From Streptomyces noursei (GTDB taxonomy: Bacteria > Actinomycetota > Actinomycetes > Streptomycetales > Streptomycetaceae): 64,000 nt of DNA. Position numbers and translations under genes: made by a program. Below, piece after piece: positions 24,177 through 33,417 of the stretch; position 1 is the stretch's first letter, and each line of letters begins with the position of its first letter. Below the pieces are notes generated by a model, which was not told the DNA's origin, made no database searches, and saw only the letters and a list, made by a program, of their open reading frames with translations. Where the stretch lies: positions 62,001 to 126,000 of the forward strand of contig NZ_LWBU01000363.1 of NCBI RefSeq assembly GCF_001646665.1, given 5' to 3'.

Positions 24177-25029
24177 CCATCGGGTGCGCACCCTGTCCCG
24201 GCGTCCCGAGGGCGACCGGCCGCCGCTGCCCGGCGTCTCGTGCGCCACGGGCGACCTCGGCGACGCCGGAGCCGTGCGCCAGCTGTTCACCGGGGCGACG
24301 CACGCGGCGGTGGTGATGCCGCTGGTGTACGAGGCGAAGCGGGTGCGGGCCTACGCCCGGAACATCGCCGACGCGGCCGTGCAGACCGGGGTGCGGCGGC
24401 TGGTGTACAACGCCAACACCCGGGTGCCGCGCACGGCCACGGACGTGGCGGCGTTCGAGACCCGCCGGATCGCCGAGGAGGAGCTGCGGGAGAGCGGCGT
24501 ACCGCTGGTGGTGCTGCGCCCGCCGGTCTACCTGGACAACCTCTTCAGTCCGTGGAACGGCCCGGCCCTGGTCAACGACGGCGTCCTCGCCTACCCGCTG
24601 CCGGCCGACGTCCCGGTGGCGTGGCTGTCGCACGGGGACCTGGCCCGGGCGGTGTACGCGGCGCTCACGGTGCCGGGGCTGGAGGGTCGGACGTACGACA
24701 TCGGCGGCGAGCGCGCCCTGACGGGGGACCAGCTGGCGGAGGAGTTCGGCCGGGGGCTGGGGCGGGCGGTGCGCTACCGGGCGCAGGCGCCGCACGTCTT
24801 CGAGCAGGCCCTCGCCCAGGCCATCGGTCCGGCCGGGGCGGCCGGGGTGGCGGGCATCTACCACTACATGGCGAAGGGCCGCGATCCGCTGCTGATGGAC
24901 GGGGACGACGGACGGTCGGCGCGGGCCCTGTCGGTGGCGCCGGCGCCGGTCGACGAGTGGGTGGCGCGCCGTCCGTGGCAGATCTGGGCGAGCGATCCTG
25001 AGGAGCGCGGCGCCCAGACGCTCACCTGA
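24076..25029 (+). CDS. NmrA-type atypical short-chain reductase
   Basis: 317 aa. Rossmann start VAVVGATGFQGGAVARLL matches the GxxGxxG motif of NmrA-like atypical SDRs, followed by an RRPEGDRPPLPGV loop that suggests NADP binding and a C-terminal substrate domain. The family ranges from redox-sensing repressor partners to quinone or isoflavone reductases. ATG at 24076 is a compromise: ATG 24088 is also possible, and neither has a strong ribosome site (see the leader ORF at 24036). Divergent from the AraC gene with 117 bp between, so probably part of the same regulated island. A strong terminator follows at 25054. Confidence 0.85.
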   Translation: MSEPMSEQNQMRVAVVGATGFQGGAVARLLTERDHRVRTLSRRPEGDRPPLPGVSCATGDLGDAGAVRQLFTGATHAAVVMPLVYEAKRVRAYARNIADAAVQTGVRRLVYNANTRVPRTATDVAAFETRRIAEEELRESGVPLVVLRPPVYLDNLFSPWNGPALVNDGVLAYPLPADVPVAWLSHGDLARAVYAALTVPGLEGRTYDIGGERALTGDQLAEEFGRGLGRAVRYRAQAPHVFEQALAQAIGPAGAAGVAGIYHYMAKGRDPLLMDGDDGRSARALSVAPAPVDEWVARRPWQIWASDPEERGAQTLT

Positions 25030-25053
25030 ACGCCACTGGACACACCCGAGCAT

Positions 25054-25095
25054 GAACCGGCCTCTGTTTTCCACTCGAACGGGGCCGGTTCTTTT
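25054..25095 (+). terminator. Intrinsic terminator of the NmrA-type gene
   Basis: A 9-bp stem (25054-25062 with 25083-25091) directly followed by TTTT at 25092-25095, 24 bp after the stop. One of the few textbook U-tract terminators in the window; it marks the right border of the accessory island. Confidence 0.8.
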
Positions 25096-25207
25096 CGTGT
25101 TCGCCTACGCCTGAGTAGTTAACAACGCGCCGGATTGCCCACCCGAAGGGTGTGGGTAGGGCTCCACCGGTACCCGCCCACCCGAGTGAACCCGGACAGG
25201 AGCGGTG

Positions 25208-27277
25208 ATGCCTGCGCTCTGCCACTCGTCAACGGAGCAAGTACAAAGAGCGATACCCGTTACGCAACCCTCAGGTGATGCCGTGAACTCGCTGATTGGT
25301 CGCATTCCCGTTCTCGATGTACGCCCGCTGGTCGACTGCGGCAGAAGGCCCGCCAAGGCGGTGGTCGGCGAAACCTTCCAGATTACGGCCACGGTGTTCC
25401 GTGAGGGCCACGACGCCGTGGCCGCGAACGTCGTGCTGACGGACCCGGCCGGACACCCGGGCCCGTTCACCCCGATGCGGGAACTGGCGCCCGGCACGGA
25501 CCGCTGGGGCGCCGAGGTCACTCCCACGGCCGAAGGGCGGTGGACGTACACCGTCGAGGCGTGGAGCGACCCCGTTTCCACCTGGCGCCACACCGCCGGC
25601 ATCAAGATCCCGGCCGGTATCGACACCGGCCTGGTGCTGGCCGAGGGCGCCGCCCTGCACGAGCGGGCCGCCGACGGCGTACCGAAGGGCGAGGGCCGCG
25701 AGGCCGTGCTCGCCGTGGTGGACGCCCTGCGCGACGAGCGGCTCCCGGCCGAGGAGCGGCTCGCGGCCGCCCTCGGCACGGAGGCCGTACAGGCGCTGGC
25801 CGCCCATCCGCTGCGCGAACTGGTCACCGCCTCACGGCCGTTGCCGTTGCTGGTGGAGCGCGAGAGGGCGCTGTACGGCTCGTGGTACGAGATGTTCCCG
25901 CGCTCCGAGGGAGCCCGGATGGTCGACGGGCGGATGGTCTCGGGGACCTTCCGCACGGCCATGGAACGACTTCCGGCCATCGCCGCGATGGGGTTCGATG
26001 TCCTGTATCTGCCGCCCATCCACCCCATCGGCACCACCCACCGCAAGGGTCCCAACAACACGCTGACGGCCGGCCCCGACGACGTGGGCGTGCCGTGGGC
26101 CATCGGTTCCGCCGACGGCGGCCACGACGCGGTCCACCCGGACCTCGGCACCATCGAGGACTTCGACGCCTTCGTCGAACGGGCGCGCGAACTGCGGCTG
26201 GAGGTGGCCCTGGACTTCGCGCTCCAGTGCTCGCCGGACCACCCGTGGGTGAAGAAGCGCCCGGCCTGGTTCCACCACCGGCCGGACGGCACCATCGCGT
26301 ACGCCGAGAACCCGCCGAAGAAGTACCAGGACATCTATCCGATCGCGTTCGACCGGGACATGCGCGGAATCGTCCGCGAGACGGTGCGGGTGCTGCGGTA
26401 CTGGATGTCCCACGGCGTGCGCATCTTCCGCGTCGACAACCCGCACACCAAACCCGTGGTGTTCTGGGAGAAGGTCATCGGGACGATCAACAAGACCGAC
26501 CCGGACGTGATCTTCCTGGCCGAGGCGTTCACCCGCCCCGCGATGATGCACACCCTCGGCGCGATCGGCTTCCAGCAGTCGTACACGTACTTCACCTGGC
26601 GCAACGGCAAGCAGGAGCTGACCGAGTACCTCACCGAGCTGTCCGGCGACGCGGCCGCGTACATGCGGCCGAACTTCTTCGTGAACACCCCGGACATCCT
26701 GCACGCCTACCTCCAGCACGGCGGGCGCCCCGCCTTCGAGGCCCGCGCGGTCCTCGCCGCGACCATGTCGCCCGCATGGGGCGTGTACGCCGGCTACGAG
26801 CTGTGCGAGAACACCCCGGTGCGGGAGGGCAGCGAGGAGTACCTCGACTCGGAGAAGTACCAACTGCGCCCGAGGGACTGGGAGTCGGCCGAGCGCGAGG
26901 GCCGCACCATCGCCCCGCTGATCACGAAGCTGAACCGGATCAGGCGCCGCAACGCCGCCCTGCGGCAGCTGCGCTCGGTGCACTTCCACCACGCCGACGA
27001 CGAGGCCGTGATCGCGTACAGCAAGCGAGCGGGCTCGAACATTGTTCTGACGGTCGTCAACCTCGACCCGCGCCACACCCACGAGGCGACGGTGTCGTTG
27101 GACATGCCGGAACTCGGCCTCGACTGGCACGAGACCGTGCCGGTGCGCGATGAGCTCACCGGTGAGACCTATCACTGGGGCAGGGCCAACTATGTGCGCC
27201 TAGAGCCGGGTGTCACGCCCGCGCACATCCTCGTCCTGCGACCGTCCCCGCCGATCGGAGGGTCACCCACATCATGA
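25208..27277 (+). CDS. glgE: Maltosyltransferase GlgE
   Basis: 689 aa. Alpha-1,4-glucan:maltose-1-phosphate maltosyltransferase (GH13 subfamily 3), which extends glucans with maltose-1-phosphate made by the maltokinase encoded downstream. N-terminal Ig-like domain (GRIPVLDVRPLVDCGRRPAK, about residues 28-130), helical insert, then the barrel with nucleophile D410 in FRVDNPHTKP and acid/base E439 in IFLAEAFTRP; the 29-residue spacing is that of Streptomyces GlgE1. ATG at 25208 has AGGAG 5 nt upstream; a GTG just before it is too close. Overlaps treS by ATGA, so GlgE and TreS are coupled. Confidence 0.96.
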   Translation: MPALCHSSTEQVQRAIPVTQPSGDAVNSLIGRIPVLDVRPLVDCGRRPAKAVVGETFQITATVFREGHDAVAANVVLTDPAGHPGPFTPMRELAPGTDRWGAEVTPTAEGRWTYTVEAWSDPVSTWRHTAGIKIPAGIDTGLVLAEGAALHERAADGVPKGEGREAVLAVVDALRDERLPAEERLAAALGTEAVQALAAHPLRELVTASRPLPLLVERERALYGSWYEMFPRSEGARMVDGRMVSGTFRTAMERLPAIAAMGFDVLYLPPIHPIGTTHRKGPNNTLTAGPDDVGVPWAIGSADGGHDAVHPDLGTIEDFDAFVERARELRLEVALDFALQCSPDHPWVKKRPAWFHHRPDGTIAYAENPPKKYQDIYPIAFDRDMRGIVRETVRVLRYWMSHGVRIFRVDNPHTKPVVFWEKVIGTINKTDPDVIFLAEAFTRPAMMHTLGAIGFQQSYTYFTWRNGKQELTEYLTELSGDAAAYMRPNFFVNTPDILHAYLQHGGRPAFEARAVLAATMSPAWGVYAGYELCENTPVREGSEEYLDSEKYQLRPRDWESAEREGRTIAPLITKLNRIRRRNAALRQLRSVHFHHADDEAVIAYSKRAGSNIVLTVVNLDPRHTHEATVSLDMPELGLDWHETVPVRDELTGETYHWGRANYVRLEPGVTPAHILVLRPSPPIGGSPTS

Positions 27278-29394
27278 TCGTCAACGAGCCCGTCCACGAC
27301 ACGTTCGAGGACACGCCGGCAAAGGACCGTGATCCCGACTGGTTCAAACGAGCCGTCTTCTACGAGGTTCTGGTGCGTTCGTTCCAGGACAGCAACGGCG
27401 ACGGCGTCGGCGACCTCAAGGGCATCACCGCCAAGCTGGACTACCTGCAGTGGCTCGGGGTCGACTGCCTCTGGCTCCCGCCGTTCTTCAAGTCCCCTCT
27501 GCGGGACGGCGGTTACGACGTATCGGACTACACCTCCGTACTGCCCGAATTCGGCGACCTGGCCGACTTCGTCGAGTTCGTCGATGCCGCCCACCAGCGC
27601 GGCATGCGAGTGATCATCGACTTCGTGATGAACCACACCAGCGACCAGCACCCGTGGTTCCAGGAATCCCGCAACGACCCCGACGGCCCGTACGGCGACT
27701 ACTACGTCTGGGCCGACGACGACAAGCAGTTCCAGGACGCGCGGATCATCTTCGTCGACACCGAGACGTCCAACTGGACCTTCGACCCGGTGCGCAAGCA
27801 GTACTACTGGCACCGGTTCTTCTCCCACCAGCCCGACCTCAACTACGAGAACCCGGCCGTGCAGCAGGAGATCCTCTCCGCCCTGCGGTTCTGGCTCGAC
27901 CTGGGCATCGACGGATTCCGCCTCGACGCCGTGCCGTACCTCTACCAGGAGGAGGGCAGCAACTGCGAGAACCTCCCGGCCACCCACGCCTTCCTCAAGC
28001 GGGTGCGCAAGGAGATCGACGCCGCCTACCCCGACACCGTGCTGCTCGCCGAGGCCAACCAGTGGCCGGAGGACGTCGTCGACTACTTCGGCGACTACGC
28101 GGCCGGGGGCGACGAGTGCCACATGGCGTTCCACTTCCCGGTCATGCCGCGCATCTTCATGGCGGTGCGCCGGGAGTCGCGCTACCCCGTCTCCGAAGTC
28201 CTGGCCAAGACGCCGGCGATCCCGGCGAACTGCCAGTGGGGCATCTTCCTGCGCAACCACGACGAGCTGACGCTCGAGATGGTCACCGACGAAGAGCGCG
28301 ACTACATGTACGCGGAGTACGCCAAGGACCCGCGGATGCGCGCCAACATCGGCATCCGGCGGCGCCTCGCCCCGCTGCTCGACAACGACCGCAACCAGAT
28401 CGAGCTGTTCACCGCGCTGCTGCTGTCCCTGCCCGGCTCGCCGATCCTCTACTACGGCGACGAGATCGGGATGGGCGACAACATCTGGCTGGGCGACCGC
28501 GACGGCGTCCGCACCCCCATGCAGTGGACGCCCGACCGCAACGCGGGCTTCTCGTCCTGCGACCCGGGACGGCTGTACCTGCCGACCATCATGGACCCGG
28601 TCTACGGCTACCAGGTCACCAACGTCGAGGCGTCCATGGCGTCGCCGTCGTCGCTGCTGCACTGGACGCGGCGGATGATCGAGATCCGCAAGCAGAACCC
28701 GGCCTTCGGCCTCGGCTCGTACACCGAGCTGCCGTCGTCCAACCCGGCGGTCCTCGCCTTCCTCCGGGAGTACGGGGACGACCTGGTGATGTGCGTGCAC
28801 AACTTCTCGCGCTTCCCGCAGCCGACCGAGCTGGACCTGCGGCGGTTCAACGGGATGCACCCGGTGGAGCTGATCGGCGGGGTGCGCTTCCCCGCGATCG
28901 GCGAATGGCCGTACCTCCTCACCCTCGCGGGGCACGGCTTCTACTGGTTCCGGCTGCGCAAGGACACCGCGAAGCCGGGCAAGGGCAGAACGGTCACGGA
29001 GGCGTCGGTGGCTTCGGTGGCGCCGGGCAGGCCCGGTTCGGCCACCACCGGCATGGCGGCCCGGACCCCCGTGGCGCCCGGCGCCACCCCGGCGCCCGGT
29101 CCGGCGGCTGCGACGCCCGGCGCGGCGGCCGTGACCGCGCCGGGCGGGACACCGGGCCGGGCACCGGACGGGGCGCCACGCGGGACCGGGGCCGGCACCC
29201 CCGCGTCCGCCGCACCCGGCCGGGCGGCTCCTGACGGCCGGTCAGCGGGCGCGGCGGCGAAGGCGCCGCCGCACGGCGGCACTGCCGGCACCGCCCCGGG
29301 CACGGCCGCGGGCGGGTCTCCGGGCGGGGCGGTGGGCAGGGCGCGCCCCGTCGTGACCGACCGTTCCGCGGGCCGGGCGGCCGGGAAGGGGTGA
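27274..29394 (+). CDS. treS: Trehalose synthase TreS with long disordered C-terminal tail
   Basis: 706 aa. Interconverts maltose and trehalose (GH13 subfamily 16). Catalytic residues are D218 in GFRLDAVPYL, E260 in LLAEANQW and D330 in NHDELTLEM. The family's core ends near residue 565 (GFYWFRLRKD). The remaining about 140 residues are Gly/Ala/Pro/Thr-rich, repetitive and without a domain, making this longer than usual TreS (about 570-600 aa). There is no fused maltokinase; that is the next gene. ATGA overlap with glgE; terminator 7 bp after the stop. Supplies maltose from trehalose for maltose-1-phosphate synthesis. Confidence 0.95.
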   Translation: MIVNEPVHDTFEDTPAKDRDPDWFKRAVFYEVLVRSFQDSNGDGVGDLKGITAKLDYLQWLGVDCLWLPPFFKSPLRDGGYDVSDYTSVLPEFGDLADFVEFVDAAHQRGMRVIIDFVMNHTSDQHPWFQESRNDPDGPYGDYYVWADDDKQFQDARIIFVDTETSNWTFDPVRKQYYWHRFFSHQPDLNYENPAVQQEILSALRFWLDLGIDGFRLDAVPYLYQEEGSNCENLPATHAFLKRVRKEIDAAYPDTVLLAEANQWPEDVVDYFGDYAAGGDECHMAFHFPVMPRIFMAVRRESRYPVSEVLAKTPAIPANCQWGIFLRNHDELTLEMVTDEERDYMYAEYAKDPRMRANIGIRRRLAPLLDNDRNQIELFTALLLSLPGSPILYYGDEIGMGDNIWLGDRDGVRTPMQWTPDRNAGFSSCDPGRLYLPTIMDPVYGYQVTNVEASMASPSSLLHWTRRMIEIRKQNPAFGLGSYTELPSSNPAVLAFLREYGDDLVMCVHNFSRFPQPTELDLRRFNGMHPVELIGGVRFPAIGEWPYLLTLAGHGFYWFRLRKDTAKPGKGRTVTEASVASVAPGRPGSATTGMAARTPVAPGATPAPGPAAATPGAAAVTAPGGTPGRAPDGAPRGTGAGTPASAAPGRAAPDGRSAGAAAKAPPHGGTAGTAPGTAAGGSPGGAVGRARPVVTDRSAGRAAGKG

Positions 29395-29400
29395 GGACAT

Positions 29401-29431
29401 CAGGGCGGGGCGTTTCCGTCGCCCCGCCCTG
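29401..29431 (+). terminator. Terminator hairpin after treS
   Basis: A perfect 12-bp stem (29401-29412 with 29420-29431) and a 7-nt loop, 7 bp after the treS stop. It separates glgE-treS from mak-glgB, so the 147 bp up to 29578 should hold a second promoter. Confidence 0.8.
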
Positions 29432-29578
29432 GGCACTCTCCCCCTCATACGTCGATTCGGGTCTATCTCGACCATCCCCGCCCGACACGTCCCGCACAGC
29501 CGGACAGCACTCGCCGCATTCCGGGACACTCTGCACGTTCTGTGCATTTCGTAGTGCCCGGGGAAAGGACGCGCTGCC

Positions 29579-30961
29579 ATGTCGGAGACCGCATCCACCG
29601 CCCGGGCCCCGGTAGCCCTGCTCCCCTCGCTGGTGCCCCTGCTCCACGAATGGCTGCCACGCCAGCGCTGGTTCGCCGGGAAGGGGCGCCCCGTCACCGG
29701 CTTCGCCCTGGTCTCGGTGACCGAACTGCTCCCGCTCGACACCGCCGGCCCCGGCCTGCTGCACCTGCTCGTGCGGGTCCAGCAGCCCGGGCTCAGCACC
29801 GCCGCCCAGGGCGACTGCTACCAGTTGCTGCTGGGCGTACGGACCCACCTGCCGCCGCAGCTCGCGTCGGCCCTGATCGGCCGCGTCCCGGACGGCCCGC
29901 TCGCCGGGCGCACGATCTACGAGGGGCTCAGCGACCCACGGCTCGCCGCGCTCCTGCTGGAACGATTGCGCACCCCCGGCCCGATGGGTCCGCTGCGGTT
30001 CTCCCGGACCGTCTCGATCCCGGAGGGCCTGACCCCGCGCGTCCTGGACGCCGAGCAGTCCAACTCCTCCCTGGTGTACGGCGATTCGTACATCCTGAAG
30101 GTGTTCCGCAGGGTCTACCCCGGCGCCAACCCCGACCTGGAGCTGCCGCTCGCGCTCGCCCGCGCCGGCTGCGCCCGGGTCCCGGCGCCCGTCGCCTGGT
30201 ACGAGACCGGCAACGGCCGCCCGGAGGCCAGCACCCTCGGCGTGCTCCAGCCGTTCCTGCGGGGCTCCCAGGACGGCTGGCAGCTCGCGCTCGACGCGCT
30301 CGGAGCGGGGCGCGACTTCACCACCGAGGCCCGGGCGCTCGGCCGGGCCACCGCCGAGGTGCACACCGCGCTGGCCGACGCCCTGCCGACGGTCGCCCTC
30401 GGGCGCCCGCAGACCGAGAACCTGGTCCACGGGATGAGCCGCCGGCTGGACGCCGCCGCCCAGGCGGTGCCCGCGCTGATGCCGTACGTCCCCGGGCTGC
30501 GCGCCGCGTTCGAGGCGGTCGCCGGCACGGGGTCGGGCAGCCGGCTGTGGCGGGCCCAGCGGGTCCACGGCGACCTGCACCTCGGACAGACCCTGCGCGC
30601 ACAGGACGGCGACTGGTCGGTGATCGACTTCGAGGGCGAGCCCGCCAAGCCGCTCGCCGAGCGCCGCCGCCCCCAGCCACCGGTGCGGGACGTCGCCGGC
30701 ATGCTCCGCTCCTTCGACTACGCGGCCCGCTCCCACCGCCCCTGGAACCCCGACTGGGCCGAGCGGTGCCGTGACGCGTACTGCACCGGTTACGCCGAGG
30801 CCTCGGGAACCGACCCCCGCGACGAGCCCGCGCTGCTGCGCGCGTACGAGACGGACAAGGCCGTGTACGAGGTGCTGTACGAGGCCCGGCACCGCCCCGA
30901 CTGGCTCCCGGTCCCGATGGCGGCCATCCGCCGCCTGGCCGCGCAGACCACCACTCCGTGA
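29579..30961 (+). CDS. mak: Maltokinase (Mak/Pep2)
   Basis: 460 aa. ATP-dependent maltose 1-kinase giving maltose-1-phosphate for GlgE. Aminoglycoside-phosphotransferase-like fold: N-terminal cap with LLHEWLPRQRWFAGKGRPVTG, family-typical for maltokinases, and catalytic loop VHGDLHLGQTL (H330, D332) with IDFEGEP as the metal-binding DFE segment. Length agrees with free-standing actinobacterial Mak. ATG at 29579, with GAAAGGA 9 nt upstream. Followed after 27 bp by glgB, probably one transcript. Confidence 0.93.
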   Translation: MSETASTARAPVALLPSLVPLLHEWLPRQRWFAGKGRPVTGFALVSVTELLPLDTAGPGLLHLLVRVQQPGLSTAAQGDCYQLLLGVRTHLPPQLASALIGRVPDGPLAGRTIYEGLSDPRLAALLLERLRTPGPMGPLRFSRTVSIPEGLTPRVLDAEQSNSSLVYGDSYILKVFRRVYPGANPDLELPLALARAGCARVPAPVAWYETGNGRPEASTLGVLQPFLRGSQDGWQLALDALGAGRDFTTEARALGRATAEVHTALADALPTVALGRPQTENLVHGMSRRLDAAAQAVPALMPYVPGLRAAFEAVAGTGSGSRLWRAQRVHGDLHLGQTLRAQDGDWSVIDFEGEPAKPLAERRRPQPPVRDVAGMLRSFDYAARSHRPWNPDWAERCRDAYCTGYAEASGTDPRDEPALLRAYETDKAVYEVLYEARHRPDWLPVPMAAIRRLAAQTTTP

Positions 30962-30988
30962 TGTGAACGCCTGAGGAGGCCTTCCCCC

Positions 30989-33289
30989 GTGACCCCCCGT
31001 CGTCCCACCCGCAACCCCGCCGCCCCGGCCGCCGCCAAGGCCCCGGCCGTCAAGCAGACCCCGCTGGGGGATGCCGCCGCCCTGCCGGCGCCGCCGCCCG
31101 GCGCGACGCCCCGCCCCCGTACCGGCGGCGACCGCGTCCCCGCCGCGCCGCCGGCCCCCGCCGACCGGGCGCGGCTGCTCGCGGGCGAGCACCACGACCC
31201 GCACTCCCTGCTGGGCGCGCACCCCGTCGACGGCGGGATCGCCGTCCGGGTCCTGCGCCCGTGCGCGAAGAGCGTCGCCGTGCTGGTGGACGGGGCGCGC
31301 ACCGAACTGCACGACGACGGTGACGGGCTGTTCTCCACCGTGCTGCCGCTGCCCGCCGTCCCGGCGTACACTCTCGAAGTCGCCTACGAGTCCGGGACCG
31401 TCGAGACGGACGACCCGTACCGCTTCCTGCCCGCGCTCGGCGAGCTGGACCTGTACCTGATCGGCGAGGGCCGGCACGAGGAGCTGTGGAAGGCGCTCGG
31501 CGCGCAGCCCATGACGCACCAGGGCGTCACCGGCACCCGCTTCACCGTGTGGGCGCCCAACGCGCGCGGCGTGCGGCTGGTCGGCGCGTTCAACTACTGG
31601 GACGCCGGCACCGGCCTGCCGCTGCGGTCGCTGGGCAGCACCGGGGTGTGGGAGCTGTTCGTCCCCGGTCTCGGCGAGGGCGAGCTGTACAAGTTCGCCG
31701 TCACCGGGCCCGACGGGCACTGCTCGCTGCGCGCCGACCCGATGGCCCGCCGCACCCAGTGCCCGCCGGAGACGGCGTCCATCGTCACCGCCTCGCACTA
31801 TGCGTGGCAGGACGGCGACTGGATGGCGCACCGCGGGGACCGCCCGGTGCACGAGGCCCCCTTCTCCGTGTACGAGGTGCACCTGCCCTCCTGGCGGCCG
31901 GGGCTGACCTACCGGGAGCTGGCCGAGGAGCTGCCCGCGTACGTCAAGGAGCTGGGCTTCACCCACGTGGAGCTGATGCCGGTCGCCGAGCACCCCTACA
32001 GCCCGTCCTGGGGCTACCAGGTCACCGGCTTCTACGCGCCGACCGCCCGGCTCGGCACCCCGGACGACTTCCGGTACTTCGTGGACGCCTGCCACCGCTC
32101 CGGGATCGGCGTGATCGTCGACTGGGTGCCGGCGCACTTCCCCAAGGACGACTGGGCGCTCGCCCGCTTCGACGGCACGCCGCTGTACGAGCACCCCGAC
32201 CCGCGCCGTGCGGAGCACCCCGACTGGGGCACCCTGGAGTTCGACTACGGCCGCACCGAGGTCCGCAACTTCCTGGTGGCGAACGCGGTCTACTGGTGCG
32301 AGGAGTTCCACATCGACGGCCTGCGGGTCGACGCGGTCGCCTCGATGCTGTACCTGGACTACTCGCGCGAGGGCGGCGAGTGGGTCCCCAACGAGCACGG
32401 CGGGCGTGAGAACTTCGACGCGGTGGCCTTCCTCCAGGAGATGAACGCCACCGTCTACCGCCGCTGCCCGGGTGTGGTGACCATCGCCGAGGAGTCCACC
32501 GCCTGGGAGGGCGTCACCCGCCCCACCGACAGCGGCGGGCTGGGCTTCGGGCTGAAGTGGAACATGGGCTGGATGCACGACTCGCTGGTGTACGTCTCCA
32601 AGGAGCCGGTGCACCGCAAGTACCACCACAACGAGATGACGTTCTCGATGGTGTACGCGTACAGCGAGAACTACGTCCTGCCGATCTCCCACGACGAGGT
32701 GGTGCACGGCAAGCAGGCGCTGGTCACCAAGATGCCCGGCGACTGGTGGCAGCGGCGCGCCAACCAGCGCGCCTACCTCGGGTTCATGTGGGCCCACCCC
32801 GGCAAGCAACTGCTGTTTATGGGGCAGGAGTTCGCGCAGGGCGCCGAGTGGTCGGAGGCGCACGGCCCGGAGTGGTGGCTGACGGAGGACGACTACCACT
32901 CGGCGGGCGACCACCGGGGCGTACGGGACCTTGTCGGCGACCTCAACGCGGTGTACCGGGCGACGCCGGCGCTGTGGGAGCGGGACACGGTCCCCGAGGG
33001 CTTCCAGTGGTCGCTGGGCGACGCCGCGGAGGACAACGTCTTCGCCTTCCTGCGGTACGACGCGCAGGGCGCGCCGCTGCTGGCGGTGAGCAACTTCTCG
33101 CCGGTGGTGCGCGAGGACTACCGGCTGTGGGTGCCGGACCGGATCGCGGCGTGGGCGGAGGTCCTGAACACCGACGCGGCGCGGTACGGCGGCAGCGACG
33201 TGCGCAACGCCGATCCGATGAAGACGGAGGGCGGGCACGTCCGGCTGACCCTGCCGCCGCTGGCGACGGTGTGGCTGAAGCCCGCCTGA
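30989..33289 (+). CDS. glgB: 1,4-alpha-glucan branching enzyme GlgB
   Basis: 766 aa. GH13 subfamily 9 enzyme that introduces alpha-1,6 branches into glucans made by GlgE. Residues 1-55 are a Pro/Ala/Lys-rich extension. Two N-terminal beta domains follow (N1 about 60-160; CBM48 about 170-270 with FTVWAPNARGVRLVGAFNYW), then the barrel with nucleophile D448 in GLRVDAVASM, acid/base E501 in IAEESTAW and ISHDEVVHG. GTG at 30989, GAGGAGG 9 nt upstream. Ends the maltose-1-phosphate gene set; convergent with the helicase gene across a shared hairpin. Confidence 0.96.
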   Translation: MTPRRPTRNPAAPAAAKAPAVKQTPLGDAAALPAPPPGATPRPRTGGDRVPAAPPAPADRARLLAGEHHDPHSLLGAHPVDGGIAVRVLRPCAKSVAVLVDGARTELHDDGDGLFSTVLPLPAVPAYTLEVAYESGTVETDDPYRFLPALGELDLYLIGEGRHEELWKALGAQPMTHQGVTGTRFTVWAPNARGVRLVGAFNYWDAGTGLPLRSLGSTGVWELFVPGLGEGELYKFAVTGPDGHCSLRADPMARRTQCPPETASIVTASHYAWQDGDWMAHRGDRPVHEAPFSVYEVHLPSWRPGLTYRELAEELPAYVKELGFTHVELMPVAEHPYSPSWGYQVTGFYAPTARLGTPDDFRYFVDACHRSGIGVIVDWVPAHFPKDDWALARFDGTPLYEHPDPRRAEHPDWGTLEFDYGRTEVRNFLVANAVYWCEEFHIDGLRVDAVASMLYLDYSREGGEWVPNEHGGRENFDAVAFLQEMNATVYRRCPGVVTIAEESTAWEGVTRPTDSGGLGFGLKWNMGWMHDSLVYVSKEPVHRKYHHNEMTFSMVYAYSENYVLPISHDEVVHGKQALVTKMPGDWWQRRANQRAYLGFMWAHPGKQLLFMGQEFAQGAEWSEAHGPEWWLTEDDYHSAGDHRGVRDLVGDLNAVYRATPALWERDTVPEGFQWSLGDAAEDNVFAFLRYDAQGAPLLAVSNFSPVVREDYRLWVPDRIAAWAEVLNTDAARYGGSDVRNADPMKTEGGHVRLTLPPLATVWLKPA

Positions 33290-33295
33290 TCAGCG

Positions 33296-33325
33296 GGCCC
33301 GCGGCCCCCGCCGGGGCCGTGGGCC
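33296..33325. terminator. Bidirectional terminator between glgB and the helicase gene
   Basis: A 13-bp stem with one G-U pair (33296-33308 with 33313-33325) and a 4-nt loop, starting 6 bp after glgB. The convergent helicase stop is at 33418. Confidence 0.75.
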
Positions 33326-33417
33326 GTGCGGGGAGGTCCGGGCGGTGGCGGGCGGGGCCGGCCTGACGGGCCGGCCCGCCCCCGCCGCCGGCCCCGGGGC
33401 GCCGGTCCGGTTCCGGC

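Noticed and set aside
28994..33238. A 1414-codon open frame opposite treS-mak-glgB
   Set aside because: Composition (Val/Gly/Arg/His, no domain) is that of an antisense frame; all catalytic motifs are in the plus-strand genes.
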